Shown here piece after piece: positions 10,603 to 23,589 of a stretch of 64,000 bases of DNA. The stretch is from NCBI GenBank assembly GCA_033782935.1, contig JAWQEG010001378.1:99501-163500 (forward strand), in the 5' to 3' direction. Numbering within the stretch: the first letter of the stretch is position 1; each line of letters begins with the position of its first letter. Both the position numbers and the translations under genes were made by a program. The notes below the pieces were generated by a model. That model did not search any database, was not told where the DNA came from, and was given only the letters and a program-made list of their open reading frames with translations. This DNA comes from Petrolisthes cinctipes (taxonomy: Eukaryota > Arthropoda > Malacostraca > Decapoda > Porcellanidae).

Positions 10603-11202
10603 CTGGGGAGAGAAAGGTGGGCTGAAAGAGATGATGTCTTAATAGTAAAAGTGTGTGTGTGTGTGTTCCGTACATACCAGTGACCATGTACACTCTTGGA
10701 CAAAAGTTTCAATACACATATGGATAACTCAAAGAAATTTCTGTCTTCATGATGTTTTCACTTTTTCATTATGATATTATTGTTCTGAATAGTGAGAAGC
10801 TGGCTGCTTGTAGTAAATCAGAAGATGGTACAATACTTTACCTATATATTTATTGGAAAGTTTCTCAGCTAACAAACTGGAGAAAGATGTTAAATGTTTA
10901 GCCTACATGTGTTATCCCAGTGTGGATGATTATTATTGTCCGCGACTGTACACGTATAATAAGAGGCCAATGTATGGACTCCTGGCTGTATGACCACCAA
11001 ATATATACACATGTACTGTAACACACTCATACACACACACAACGCTCACCTTTGAATCTTATTAGTGGTATTTTAATTATGTATCTCTTTTCCCAGGTGG
11101 AATAATAACGTGTGATTTTATAATAAGAGCGGAGGCTAGCATATACTTTCGCCAGCCTTTCCTCTAGTATTCAATAATAACTAAGATGAAACTCAGGGTC
11201 CA

Positions 11203-11272
11203 CTGCTTTGCGCAGTGGCAGGCAGTATCGTAACCAATGAGGTATGAGGTGCAGCCATTGCGCACTGGCTAC
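11203..11272 (+). ncRNA. U4 snRNA-like sequence, probably a pseudogene
   Basis: CTTTGCGCAGTGGCAG, then an extra GCAG, then TATCGTAACCAATGAGG matches the start of U4 snRNA (the 5' stem-loop and the U6-pairing region) apart from the 4-base duplication. The following GAGGTGCAGCCATTGC is a weaker match to the next U4 segment, and the rest does not match. There is no convincing Sm site downstream. It sits exactly at the right border of duplication copy A. Confidence 0.45.
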
Positions 11273-11594
11273 CATTAGGAATTTGGAAGTTCTTTTACAA
11301 AGCACCTCAGCGACCTACCCCTCCACAGGAAGGGTAGGCAAGTCTCACCCCGCCTTCACGTGGTGACCTCGCGGGACACCTCCCTATTTTTATCATTATT
11401 TTATTTTATAGACGCTGGAGGTGAAGCTGAAGGGGGAGGCGGTGTGGGGGCACAGTAGGTTCCCCCACATATAGGTTTTAATTTCCTTTTTAAAATTTAT
11501 TATAATTATAATTATTTTTAAGAGTGTAAGATGTGCAATTTCTTTCTTTTTGTCTTGTATTGTTATTTAGTGTTTTTAGAAGAGCTTCATAATC

Positions 11595-12344
11595 TTGATG
11601 GCCCGTGTCCCTCCGGGAATGAGCGCTGTGTTGGCCTTGCCAGCCACCAGTGGCACCCCAATGGGGGGACGGACGGCTGCGGCTAGTGGCGGGGAGGGGT
11701 CTCCAGTCTGCCCTGTGGGGGGCAGGAAAGAGGAAGAATGTATGCGAGTGGTAGCAATTAATGTGAATGAAATAGTGAATGAATTGAAAAGGAGAGAGAT
11801 AGTGGAGTGTGCCAGAAGGAGTAGAATAGATGTGTGTGGGATAACTGAGACGCATATGAAAGGATGAGAGGTGGAAGAGTGTAGGGATGGAGGAAAGAGT
11901 ACGTTGTGGGAAGGAATGGTAGGAGGCGTGATATGGACTCGCATGGATGAAAAGAGTTGAGGGAGAGGAAAGGAAGGGTGTGTATTGTTGGTGTCTGGGA
12001 GGGTGTGGAAGAGAATGGATGGACATGGAAGGAAGGGAACAAGGATAGTGTGGATGACTGGGAAGATTGGTATAGTGATGTGTGCATGGGTCTGCTCGTA
12101 TGCTCCAGTGAAAGCGCAGACCAAGGTGGGAAAGATGAAAATGAAAGAGTTTTGGGATGAGGTGAATGAATGTCTGAGAAGTTTTGAGAGTGTGAGGAGG
12201 ATAGTGTTTGTGGGAGATATGAATGGGAAGGTAGGGAATGAGAGAATAGGAAAGATAGTTGGGGAGTGGGGTGTGAATGGGATCAATGAAAATTGTGAGT
12301 GCCTGGTGGATGTACCTTTGGGTATATTAGCTTGGGTTAGGTTA
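11595..12344 (+). pseudogene. LINE endonuclease fragment (family with GATA tail)
   Basis: Conceptual frames, with two or more shifts, read MRVVAINVNEIVNELKRREI and SRIDVCGITETHMKG, then GRVWKRMDGHGRKGTRIVW, AWVCSYAPV and RRIVFVGDMNGKVGNERIGK. These are the successive strands of an AP-like endonuclease (the catalytic ETH and GDMN boxes are visible) of a non-LTR element. The reverse transcriptase is missing: the sequence ends near 12344. The style matches the C-terminal fragments at 52478-53455 and 59045-59485, but the parts do not overlap, so family identity is an inference. Confidence 0.75.
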
Positions 12345-12349
12345 GGTTT

Positions 12350-13195
12350 GTTTTAAATACGTGGGATCATGAACATCGTAATTATTATTATTAGTATTAT
12401 TACAGAATGAATATTCACACACTTGGAAATTTTCAACGTCCCATCTCGAAAAAAATATTGTTATTGAAAGGCTTAAAACACACGAATAAATCAGCAATTT
12501 ACTTAAACACTTCACCTTGTCAATAATTGCAAGATTCTCAGTTTTTTTCAAGATCGTCAAGTGTTTCCCTAGCATTGCAGCAATTTTTCCTCCATCTAAT
12601 AATACTGTATGCTTTAAGGAACAAGGCATATGAAGGTGGTAAGATCTGTTGCTGCTTGAGTCACGGGCAAAAGTAATAATGGGTTACTAAGGATTTTTGG
12701 AGTGACACTTGCTAATTATTAATTGATGTTTAATCTCGATATCCAGTAAACGCCAAAAAATCGTCTAGTTTAACCACAATCCTTTATTTTGTCACTGTTC
12801 CTTCTCCTTCTCTTAACAGTATGCCTTAACATTTGTCCATGACTGTACCCCTATCTACTGTTTTGTGGTGGACTTACGCTTACCAAGTGATACGTGTAGA
12901 TGGCAGGGCGTATACGTTACTACTAACTTATATGACTTTACAAGAAACACGAAGCGTTGGGATCAATTCAAAGCCTACGGATCTGTTTGAATCCCGTGAT
13001 CGACAAGGGTTCATTGCTTCATACGTTGTAATTTACTTCTCTCGTCTACCCGAGATAGAACAGGGGGTGATGTGTGTGTGTGTGGGGGGGGGGGGGGTTG
13101 ATTTTCAAGTGTTCGATCGTTCGCCCACGGTAATGGATTTGGCTTTCATGTCTGTAATTAACCTTTTAATTTTTGGAAAAATATATATGGAAATA
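12350..13195. other. Spacer; TG repeat and poly-G
   Basis: No supported gene. 13070-13098 holds (TG)n followed by about 14 G. The open frame through 12833-13366 spans this simple repeat and shows no domain. Confidence 0.55.
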
Positions 13196-13199
13196 AGGT

Positions 13200-16100
13200 T
13201 TAATATCTTGTCAAGACTCCACCACCACCTCCCCAGTCTGCTCCTCCTACCAGCCCTGCCTCACCTCCAGACCTGGCCCTCCGCAATTCTGTTGCTACCC
13301 TCATGGCACGATGTATGGCTCTCGAGAACCGCTTTTCTGCCCTTGAAGCCAGGATTGATGGGCTAGTTGCCGCGCAGGCTGCTAATGACTCCAAACTCTC
13401 CACCTTGGTCGAGGCTCAGCAAGCCATCATCTCAACTGTCACTACCCCTACCGAAAAGATGGATACTGTTGCATCTCGCCTTGAAAAGCTTTTCGAGTCA
13501 TTCCCTTCTCCTGGTCCATCTTCTTCTCCAGGTCGCTCATCTGCCCCCACTCACCGGACTTCTACCTCCAAAATACAGAGTTCGCTAGTGATTGCCGGCT
13601 GGATGTCATCTCCTGGAATGTATGTGGTATCACCAGTTATGCTAAGCTCACTCAACTCAAGGCCTATGTTTTTCGTCATCATCCCAGTGTTATTTTTCTC
13701 CAGGAAGCATTTCCAGGACAGCCGCTCGCTGCTGGGCAAGCTCCTCCTCTCTCAGGTTATGTGCCATATGTTCATCTGGTAAGGAATGGTCTCCTGACTT
13801 ACATACATAGCTCCTTGCCACATCGCCTTCTCCGTACGTCCACTGATCCTGACATGACCTTTCAGCTATTTGAGGATCTACCTGGGAATGGAGTACTACA
13901 ACTATGTAATGTCTATTCTGCCCCAGCTAGACTCACTCTTGAGGCTCTTCCTTCTCCAACAGTGCGTGGTATATTTATATGGGAGATTTTAATGCTCGGC
14001 ATTCTGATTTGGGTGACGGTTCTGGCTCTATTAATCGTAATGGTGTTCGTCTCCTTTCATACATCCGCAAGCATCATCTGACACGCTGGGACACTGCCGG
14101 TGCCACTCATTGCCGGGGAGGTACTCTGGATTACATCCTCTCTTCTGGCCTGATAGCATCTCAGGTCCTGTGCTCCTCCGTGCCAGACTTATTCTCTGAT
14201 CACATCGCTCTTCGGTTTCATTATTCTCTAACTGCTGGGTCAAGTGCTTCAGCCACTCGTTTGCGTATTGCTGTGCCCCCTAAATATTGCCCGACTTACA
14301 TCTTATTCATGGCCCATGTATTCCCTACATTTGACATATCATCAGCTGAACAGTTGTACTCTGATCTTGTATCTGCTACTCATGACTTTTATAGGCTATA
14401 CGTCTCCCGGCCACACCTCCAGCATCGCCATACTGCCCACTCCTGGACGCTGGATGCACGTATACAGGAGGCAAAGGAGGAGGCTGAACGTGATGGCCTA
14501 TTGTTTCAAGCCAACCCAACCCCTGACCTGCTCCATCGTTACCAGATGCCTATGGACACTTTAGTTGCCCTGCAGGAGTGTGCTCACACTGAGTCTTGGC
14601 AGCGGTTCATGGACAGCATCAACCAGCAAACAAGTGTGGCTTCTATGTGGCACCTCATCCGTCGGGTTGTTAAAAAGACACAGGCCTCTGCTCGTCATCA
14701 CACTCCCGCCGACTATGCCCAACAACTTGTCGATGCCTGGTCAGAACAATCTACCTCAGCCAGTCTACCCATCCACATACAAGATGCACTCACTTCCCGT
14801 GCTGCTGTCCATCGGCTACGTCTAATGTCTGCTCTGTTGCAAGATGATGACGATGATGCAGAGGAGATAACTAAGGAGGAGTTGCGACGTGCTCTCTCTC
14901 GGGGTAGAGCTTCTTCCACTGGTGATGATGGTATTACTTATGCTGTGCTGTGCCTACTTCAACAAGTTCCTGGGAACTCTCTACTTCTACTGTACAATCT
15001 TTGTCTTCGTGATGGTTGTGTACCACGAGCCTGGACCAGCAGCACAATAATACCCATCCCTAAGCCCGGCACTGCGAAGTTCAGGCCTATTTCCCTGACT
15101 TCCTGTTTTTGTAAGGTTATGGAGAGAATCTTACTCAATCGTCTCATGTACAGACTGCAAGATCGCCTTTCTCCATGGCTGTTTGGTTTCCTTCCCCAGC
15201 GGAGCACACACCACTGCCTAGTCGACCTCTACACCCGCCTTAACAGGGACAGTGTGGTGGCCTTCATTGACCTTCGAAGTGCCTTCGATGTTGCTAATAG
15301 AGACGTCATTTTGGATCAACTGGTTGACTTTGGGATAAAGGGTAATCTATTACGGTGGATTCGGGGCTACCTGAGTAACAGGACCTCCCGTGTGTTTTTC
15401 AGTGGTGCGCTCAGTCCTTTGGGCAGTTTTCATCTTGGTATGCCTCAAGGGGGTGTTCTCAGCCCATTGTTATTTAATATTCTGATGCATTGGCTGCTCA
15501 CTTCTCTCCCTGATATACCTGGAACTACAATTACGTGCTATGCTGATGATATCTATGTTCATTCTACCTCACCAAGGGATCTCCAGCGGTTTCTTGACTC
15601 CTTCCCTGTGTCCTCCTCTCACTGTGGCATTATTGTCTCCCCAGATAAGAGCAGAATATTCACCTGCCGCCTTCCTCAAGCTCGGCCAGTGTTCACCATT
15701 GGAGGGATTGTGTTCCCAGTATCGCTACCTGGGCGCGCCAGTCAATATTTGGCCGATTATCCCTGCCAGACCTCAAGACCATCCCATTGTCCAGGACTTA
15801 TTGGGTCGTCTCCAGCGCCGACTTACGCCACTTCAATGGCTCACTAACAACTCCTCGGGCATCTCAATCCCAGTAGCCAAGACTATCTATATTGCTTTTA
15901 TCCGTTCAGTTGTTGATTACCTCTCCCCTGCTCTGATTCAACTTCCCAGGGCTACTCTTGAAACTTTAGAAAAATTTCAGAATAGAGCAATGAGAATAAT
16001 TCTTGGTTGTCCAATGTCGACCAGGATAGTGAACATGCAGCGTGAGTTGCGTCTTCCCCCGTTAGTGGAGAGAATTTATTCTAATGTTACTTGCTTCACT

Positions 16101-17400
16101 GTCAAGTGCCTCCATTTCCCACATCTTTCATCCCATTACTCTCAGTTAGTCAGGACTTCTCTTAGACCAAACTACCCGGTCCCTCCCATACTGCCTGCTG
16201 GACGTACTCTTATAAGGTCTGTTTCCTCTATGCTCCGTAGTCTTAATATAGATATAATGGTGGCAGACGTCCCCCCAGGACCCCCTCCGTGGATGCTACC
16301 AACACCTGATGTGAGCTTCACACCTACTTCCAAAGTCGGAACTGCCTTCTCTACAGCGGCAGTTGGCTCTGGAACACATAGAAACAGTGACGTCCTCCAT
16401 CACAGATCCATACTGCCTCTACACTGATAGCTCATTGCAAGTGGATGGTGCAGCAGGTTGTGCCGTTTTCTCACCTGACATGGAGTCACCTCCAGGGGGC
16501 TGGGTTGGCCGTCGTCTCTGTAACCACTCTAGCTCAACATTTGTGAACTGTATGCCATTCTGGATGCTGTTAGTCTTGTTTGTCAACTTGGAGTGAATGC
16601 TGCCATTTTTTGTGACTCCAGACCTGCCTTTCATTCCCTCTCTAGTGTTCAGCCCACACACTCTACTGTTGTTCATCAGATTTTATCGTTTTTGTCCTTA
16701 TTGCGTCACAATGGTACATTTGACAAGACTTGCAAAGCAAGCCTGCCATCTGCCTCCTCGTGGTGTTGGACGTCCTCTCTCCCTGACATGTTACCTCTCT
16801 AAAGTCTGCTCCGCCACTCTCCTCCCTGTACGGCGATGCAGGGATGCAGAGAGGCCCTTCAGCATCTCCATCACACATTACGAGTCTGTCTGCCATCACA
16901 AATATTCCTACCGTCGTCGAGGCCTCATGGTTCGGAGGCACAATGTAGTCTCTGCTCGTTTGAGGCTTGGCTACCGTCCACCGTGGCAGTTTGCTAGGAT
17001 GCAGGGTGAGCCTCCCTTCACTGAGTGTCGCTTGTGTCGAGCGCCTCGTGCTAACACTATAGAGCACTATTGCATGGCCTGCCCCACTGTCCGACACTTG
17101 CTGCCCCGGGACCTGCCACTTGATGTGGTTTGTCGACACCTGCTGAAACACCAGGTTCTGGAGGAACTTCTGGTACGCCACCCTCGTTTTGGTGGATATA
17201 AATAGGTCATAATATAAATATTTGTCTGTATGCTTGTGCTCCATTCTGTTATGTTTTCGTGATGTGTGTGTGTGTGTGTGCGTGTGTATGTGTGGTTGTA
17301 GTCATTGTATTCTCAGGGGTCCCGCCTACCCGTATGTATTGTTGCCTGCCTGTTGATTGACGCTACGGCGCAATTAATAAAAAAAAATAATAATAAAAAA
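13200..17400 (+). mobile_element. Degenerate I-type LINE (coiled coil, endonuclease, RT, RNase H)
   Basis: In order: a Pro-rich then coiled-coil segment (13230-13560, ALENRFSALEARIDGLV), an endonuclease (13590-14270, with DVISWNVCGI and FLQEAF), a reverse transcriptase, an RNase H (about 16390-16700, with YTDSS and a GAAGCAVFSP strand) and a Cys/His knuckle (about 17015-17100). The tail at 17370-17405 is AATAATAA-rich, like the (TAA)n ends of I-clade elements. The carboxyl half is spread over several frames. The RNase H plus tail point to the I group rather than to the family at 4777-8332. Confidence 0.85.
13979..15847 (+). pseudogene. I-type LINE endonuclease end and reverse transcriptase
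   Basis: The frame begins with the endonuclease box MGDFNARHSDLGDGS and GTLDYILSS...FSDHIALRF. It runs into the RT with STIIPIPKPGTAKFRPISL, FGFLPQRSTHHCL, VVAFIDLRSAFDVANRD, MPQGGVLSPLLFNILM and the catalytic CYADDIYVHS. The RT continues in another frame from about 15720 (QYRYLGAPVNI, IPVAKTIYIAFIRSVVDYLSP) to 16427, and RNase H follows in a third. The upstream part of the endonuclease is in a different frame, with a break near 13975. Because the RT is open for 622 codons, the breaks are probably few and not very old. Confidence 0.88.
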
Positions 17401-17554
17401 AAAAACTTGTTTAGCTCCGTAAGACTGAAGAACCCGGTGCCAACTAGCTGCTTTGGAGTTTCGACAAGCATTAAAATTGATTTCAGTTGCTCAGTTTCAT
17501 AAGTGTTCAAGTACCAGCAGTTACACAGTAGACGACAGCAAATTTCTAGCTGAT

Positions 17555-17800
17555 TTCCTTGGCTAGCACAGTGGTAGAGTCTGCGGAAGCAATTCTGTGG
17601 TCCAGCATTCGATCCTTGCTCGGGACACGATAAAAATGCCACTGTTGCCAGAGGTTACCATCCCTGTGAGCAGGGGGTGGGGGGTTTAAGTCGGCTGTCT
17701 GAGGTCTTCCTGCTTACGCAGCAATAGCCGAAGCTGACTCGGGTCTCACGTAGGTGGAGAGGTCTCTGGGCCACTCATCATCCTTGTGATGCGTGCTATA
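17555..17800 (+). mobile_element. tRNA-derived SINE
   Basis: A-box CTAGCACAGTGGTAGAG is at about 17562 and a B-box-like GCATTCGATCC near 17608, with tRNA spacing. A non-tRNA body follows (GTTACCATCCCTGTGAGCAG to GTAGGTGGAGAGGTCTCTGG). There is no full cloverleaf. It is a different SINE family from those at 1490 and 3751. Confidence 0.55.
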
Positions 17801-18115
17801 GTAGTGTTTAATACACACAGTATGTGCCACGGTCCATAGAATACACGGTCGACTTACACACAGATTAGTCTAACCCCCCACTACTCCCACCAACTTCCCT
17901 TGACGTCACTGACGTGTGTGTGTGTGTGTGAAAAAGAAAACGAGAGAAATGGGAAACGAACACTACATGCTAAACTATACATGCTTTTATCAGGAAAAAG
18001 AAAGTATAAAATTTCAACCTGTAATATATTGAATAGTATTTTATTGAGTAGCAAGACGTTGCAGTAAGTAGCCTACTCGATTAAAAAGAAAATATTTTGT
18101 TTCATCCTCCTATTC

Positions 18116-18335
18116 TTTTAATAATAATAATTATTATTATTATTATTATTGTAACTACAATAGTAGTATAATACTATTATTATTATTATTATTGTAACTA
18201 CAATAGTAGTATAATACTATTATTGTTATTATCGTAACTACAATAATAGTATACTATTATTGTTATTATCGTAACTACGATAGCAGTATAATACTATTAA
18301 TATTATTAGTGTAACTATAATAGTAGTGGTGGTAG
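18116..18335. repeat. ~54-bp minisatellite of self-complementary ATT-rich units
   Basis: Four units of TACTATTATT(ATT)n followed by GTAACTACAATAGTAGTATA. Each unit contains CTATTGTAG-type inverted halves, so single units can fold. The units drift in sequence from left to right. A (TA)n run follows at about 18408-18445. Confidence 0.8.
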
Positions 18336-18405
18336 TAGTAGCTGCTGGTAGTTAAGACAGCTCTGTAAGGTGAGGTAAAACTAAGGCCCTCTATCGCTCT
18401 CTCCT

Positions 18406-18449
<44 letters not shown>

Positions 18450-18737
18450 GGTCAATAATTTTTTAAACACAAACTGTATTTACTTTTTACTAGTTTATCA
18501 TAACATTACTTTAACATTTACATCAACATCCTTATGCCCCTAAGTAACAAGTTTTTTCATTTTGTTTATAAATTTAATAGGGTTGTTTGTAATGACTCTA
18601 TTTAAAATTCTTAATCTAAAATTTTAAACACTGCATTTATCAAAATATTTTACTACTTCATATGGTAGCTTTACTAATTTAATTATTTCTCCTTGGTAAT
18701 CCAAGCAACTCATATTTGAAGTTCCTTTCATACGCAG

Positions 18738-21700
18738 GGGTGGAATCCAAAAGATTGTTTAGCGACGCATCGCTAATACCGATGTCGGTAATAACTAACT
18801 ACACGCAGGCGTCGTTAACTTCGCCCTGATCCAAGAAGCCTCTGCCCGCCTGTTGTTAGGAGCGCGGTAACTGGTACACGCCTCTGATTGGCTAGAGTCA
18901 TCAATGACGTCATGGACACCTCGTAGCCAATCACGAAGCGTGTGACATGGCGCGTTTGTTTAAAAACCGCGATCAGCTGGCAGCTGTCAAAACAAGTGTC
19001 TTCGTATCGCTCTACTGAGTGTACTCGACTTTTTCATTTCAAACACAGCAGGTACGTCCACAGTTTTTATTTAGTATCTGAAAATAGTTTTTGGAGTCAT
19101 ACGAAATGTAAATAATGAAAAGGTTATGAAATGCTTATTGATTTTATGCACTCTTTGTATGGTAATTACATTAATCATTCAGTATACAGTACTTGGTTTT
19201 AGCATTTCATTAATTATTAACATACTTGTATTTTGTTTAAAACAATGATGTATAACACAGTACTGTATTTACAGTAGTGTACTGTGTTCTATTTTCGTAG
19301 CACTCTGTGCTCTGCCATCTAACTAATACCCAATATTCTAATCCTGTTCCCACCTCCTGTCAGTGCTTATAGTGGTGAATCCATGATCCATTCTCTGAAG
19401 ATCATTTAATAAGATTGTTTATTCTGAACACACAGCAGAATACGTATTGTTGCCACACTTCCTCCATGCACAAGAGGACATTAGGGACATCCTAGAAGTG
19501 ATGATGGAGTCACCAGGAAGCCACAGCTGCTATTAGAGAAAGTGCAGCAGCACAGAGACAAGCAGCTGAAGCCATTATAGTGCTGGCTTCTATTGTAAGA
19601 GTGTTTATTGAGAAATAAGGAAAATAACTGTGGATCAGGATGTGTTGCATACAGTATGCTACTAATTTGGCTAGGAGCATACAGTTGTCATGGTAGGGAA
19701 GACAGTAATAGCATGCTCCTAGCTAAGTTAGGAGCATACTGTAAATAACACTGAACTGCATACAGTCACACATTCCAGCAACACAATAAACATTCTAAGA
19801 TCCCATTGGAAAAACCATGTAATCGTAATGTAAATATAACCGATAACACCAACTTAGGAAATAGATATACAGTATATATATAGTTTGGTGATTCTGCATG
19901 CCAATACTGTACCAATGTTACCAAACATTCTGTCACATGCCACATTAAAAAAAACATATAGCAAAACACCAACAGACACAGACATAATAAGTTGGTAAAT
20001 AAATACACTAGTAACCAAGACATAATTTTATTTTTTTAAACCCCCATTCGACCATAAAACTCCGGTATGATCTCGTCACGTGTCTGTCTACCCGTGCCAC
20101 CACGGTCACCAGCTCCAACTACATGGGCCTCAATAGGCATGTCCTCTTCTGGTAGATGCTGGAAAATGAATGTATTAAGGGATTTTAGATATCACTGAAA
20201 AACATTGATATATTAAGACAAACTTCAGGGTTGAAGCAGTGCAATTGCAGAGATTGCATTGTACAGTATTATAATGATTACTGTAATTGAAGTAATTACT
20301 GGTGTCTCATTGTACTTATATAGTAGCACAGTAAGGTAAGTTAATGCTACAATAAATACTAAGCCACAGTGTATACTTACATTGTTAGGGTCAGGAATAC
20401 TCCTACTGACACACCTGTTGTGCAGCAGGAGACAAGCACTTACAATCTTTGCAGATCTCAAAGGAGTGTACTGTAATTCTCCACCAAACCGATGAATACA
20501 TCTGTTAGATACCATTTATTAGAGGGATATAAAAGAAAAATGTAACAGTGGATTTTATGGACCAATGTGAACAAAAAGTAATCATATGAAATACATTAAT
20601 AAAGGTGAAATTTTCATTTCATTATAAAGTCAAAAGATTTAGAAACCTTGCCATTGATTGGAAACTCTTATGAAATTAGAATTGAGGTTTGGAGAGGGAG
20701 CAAATTATAACTATATATAGAGTTTGCTTGTGATTTGTTGAAACCGAAGGGATATTAAAAAGTCACTTCCTACCTGAAGCGATTTTTCACAACTCCTAAG
20801 GTCAGCTCCACAATGACCCTTGTTCTTACAAAGGCCCTGTAGTAGAGTTCTTCTGCCTCATTTGTGGGATTGGTGACTGGGGTCAAGAGAAAAGGCTCCA
20901 ATGGGTACCCACTGTCACCTGCAAGACATTGTTACCAGAAAGATGAACTATTTATACGTACTGTACATACATATATAACCAAACATAAACTCACCTGGGA
21001 GGAGTATGTATATAATACAGCCTTAGAACTGTACACTTGTTAAAACATCTCCTGATACCAACCTAGGAGTAAGTAGTCCCCAAAGTGCCTCTACTAAAGT
21101 GTTGCCTCAAGTTGCTGTTCCTTCAAATGTAGGCATCATAAGTGGATCCTGCAAAGTGACACATGTATTAAAGCATGTGGTTCTACTTCAAATGTTATGC
21201 CAAGAAGCCCTCACATATATATAATGTTTTAATAAACTTGGCAACCCTAGTGTCAATGGGAAGATTTTTTATATCAAACTTGATTTTTAAAGAGATATAA
21301 CCATGCAGGTTTTGGGAAATTTTTCATATACAAGGGTATGCAATAATATAGACCATATACTAAACAGTATCTTACACAAAATTTCTTATTTACACATATT
21401 ATTTAAATCTAGGTACATGAAATACAGTACAGTACCTGGAAATCTGGCAGAATAATTGACGATCAAGCCATTTCCATCACAAACAACTTGAAAGTTTAGT
21501 GAATTTAATCTTTTTCTATTGACGTACAGTACATGGCCTCATCAATACTTGGAGCCTTGATGGCAACGTGTGTACCTGCATACATAGCATAAACATTAAT
21601 ATATTGTGTAACAATAGGATCAATTTTATCTGTCTGCCTCATACTCTAAACAAAGGAATGACATAGTATATACAGGACTGTATACAGGTACAGTATTATA

Positions 21701-23586
21701 TAAGCCAAACCAATATAATTCCTCAAGAGGAAAGTACACAAGGCAAGGTTGAAGTTAATATTGAGGGTAAAAAACTGTTACCTCTCTTACACCTTGTATG
21801 TTGTAGAGCCAAGAATCACAACAATGTTGGTGGGGGGAGACTGATCATTTATTATGAAGCATGTCTCTATATGATTGGGTTCTAACAACAACGAAAACAA
21901 CTAGCATTATGCATTTCATCAATAAAACTATGAAGCTTACCATCTATAGCTTCAATTACTCGAGGGAAGTTGGTGACCCTGCTGAAGGCTTGGGCTGATG
22001 TTCACAACTGTTGTGGTGTTGATGGCATATTAAATTCCTCAGCAGCCTTGGTACTCATGATGTTTGTTATTCTGGTGAATATTCTGCTGATGCTTGCTTG
22101 TGTTGGACCTGAAATAATCGTTATTTATTCAATATGTATATTTGTTGCATGAGAAAAAATATTATAGTATTGTTTGGCTAGGTTTTTAAACTGCAATAAT
22201 ACAATTTGTGTTAAAATTACTTGACTGCAACCCTATGCTGCCTAGAAAACCATGTACAATATTTAATTGTAATAGAGTAGTGAAGAAATTTAAATATTAT
22301 AGTGGGTTGTTTATGCAGTCCAAACATTGTTCACAAAAGATTTTATTTATGCAAAAAGTAGAGTATGATACAGCACTGTATATATGCAGCTCCTGTTACT
22401 TTGGCCACTATTAGGACAAACTGTATCAGAAAACATACTGCATCATGCTTACAGTTATTAATGACACGATAATCAATAATGAAAACAGGTTACAAAGTAC
22501 AATAGAGCCATTTTGTATTCAACCAATTTTTCTCATGTGTTTCAAGACCTTTATTATGATATGATATGCTTATCTTATATGGTACTTGCTTATGTAAATT
22601 GCTGATATTCTTTATCCTTGAAAAGGTATGGTACAAACAATGCATCTTTGAGCATCAAGTCTAAATAAATCTTAGTATAATGGACAAATTGAAATACAGT
22701 ATTTAGAATAAAAAAAAATATTTTATTGGTTATACTTAATTAATTTATATATTTCATATACAGTACAGAATATATATATATTAATATTTTTTACTTGATT
22801 TGATATATACATAAATTATGTTAAGGAAATCTGAGGATAATACATTGAGAAGATATCTATAGATAGGCTACAGTAAATTAGGGAGGAGTAACCACTAGCC
22901 TAACTTTTAAAACTAAAAAGAAAAGAAAATAATACGCATTATATTTTACTCACCTCTTGTGTCTCCAATTAACATGGTGAAAGGAGCCACTGGCATACAC
23001 TCTCAAGGCAATCAATAGCTGGGTATGTGGCAGTATGGGATTTCCTCGCCTTGTTCTTCTCCTCAGCAGGGGTGAGAACTCATCAATGAGCTGCGTCAGC
23101 TCATGCCGAGGAAAGTGGTAGTGCCTTATCAGCTCGTTGTCATTGAGAGCTAGAGGGTCCAGACGGTCTCGAAAGCACCTCTCTCTCCTTAGAGCCCTTC
23201 CTGCCATGTCAGCCAACACGTAGTCCATGGTGAAGTAGCCTCAGTCCGCTGACTGGCAGTGTGAGACCAGTCACCGATGTACAGTACAAGCAGTACTTGA
23301 AATGTTGTCTAGCATGCTTTTTGCGTGTTTAACGGCACTTTGTTTACATCTTGCCGTCTTTAAATATATATTGATATCAATTTCCACTGTAATCAATGAG
23401 AAATATTCACTAAATATGATGATATCTGAGCCCATATGGTGCACGTCGTTAACTTCTACCAGCTTTTACTACACCTCCCGAGGTGTTGTTATTATCGACG
23501 TCGCTAACGCGCCCGTGACGTCATCATTTTGCTTCTTGGATCGCGTCGGTAGTGGCCGACGTTGTTAAGTTTCTTGGATCCGGCCC
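18738..23586 (-). mobile_element. PIF/Harbinger-type DNA transposon, copy 1 (4.85 kb)
   Basis: The ends GGGTGGAATCCAA (18738) and TTGGATCCGGCCC (23586) are imperfect terminal inverted repeats, each flanked by the trinucleotide CAG (18735-18737 and 23587-23589). The element carries a split HARBI1-like transposase pseudogene on the minus strand. Near 19500-19620 on the plus strand lie remnants of a second frame (AAIRESAAAQRQAAEAII), where Harbinger elements usually keep a Myb/SANT-like gene. A second copy follows directly, head to tail. Confidence 0.88.
20036..23228 (-). pseudogene. HARBI1-like transposase pseudogene, 7 exons (copy 1)
   Basis: Exons on the minus strand: 23228-22954, 22108-21941, 21575-21436, 21148-21063, 20918-20774, 20501-20381 and 20158-20036. 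They encode, in order, the N-terminal domain (HYHFPRHELTQLIDEFSPLL, ALRVYASGSF), VIEAIDGTHVAIKAP (first catalytic Asp), FQVVCDGNGLIVNYSARFPG (second Asp region), GDSGYPL and the VRTRVIVELTLG helix (third acidic residue), and CIHRFGGELQY...LLLHNRCV. Breaks: one extra base at the end of exon 1, a stop after TPQQL in exon 2, a TGTAC insertion in exon 3 and a stop in exon 4. Splice sites otherwise look intact. It cannot encode a working transposase. Confidence 0.88.
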
Positions 23587-23589
23587 CAG

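Larger units (their letters stand above)
8884..11193. repeat. Segmental duplication, copy A
   Basis: This block is collinear and nearly identical to 34741-37038 in the same orientation, from TGTTTGTGCGTGTGAGCAG to ACTAAGATGAAACT. The main differences are in minisatellite and microsatellite length. It holds a G-rich minisatellite, a receptor-type 5' exon on the minus strand, and a Tc1-like terminus (CTTGGACAAAAGTTTCAA) near 10694. Flanking sequence on both sides is unrelated between copies. The two copies lie about 25.85 kb apart. Confidence 0.93.

Noticed and set aside
14244..14825. Extra open frames overlapping the I-type LINE
   Set aside because: They lie in wrong frames over the conserved reverse-transcriptase region.
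18116..18335. CRISPR-like array
   Set aside because: Units are contiguous and drift together, with no unique spacers. The DNA is animal nuclear.
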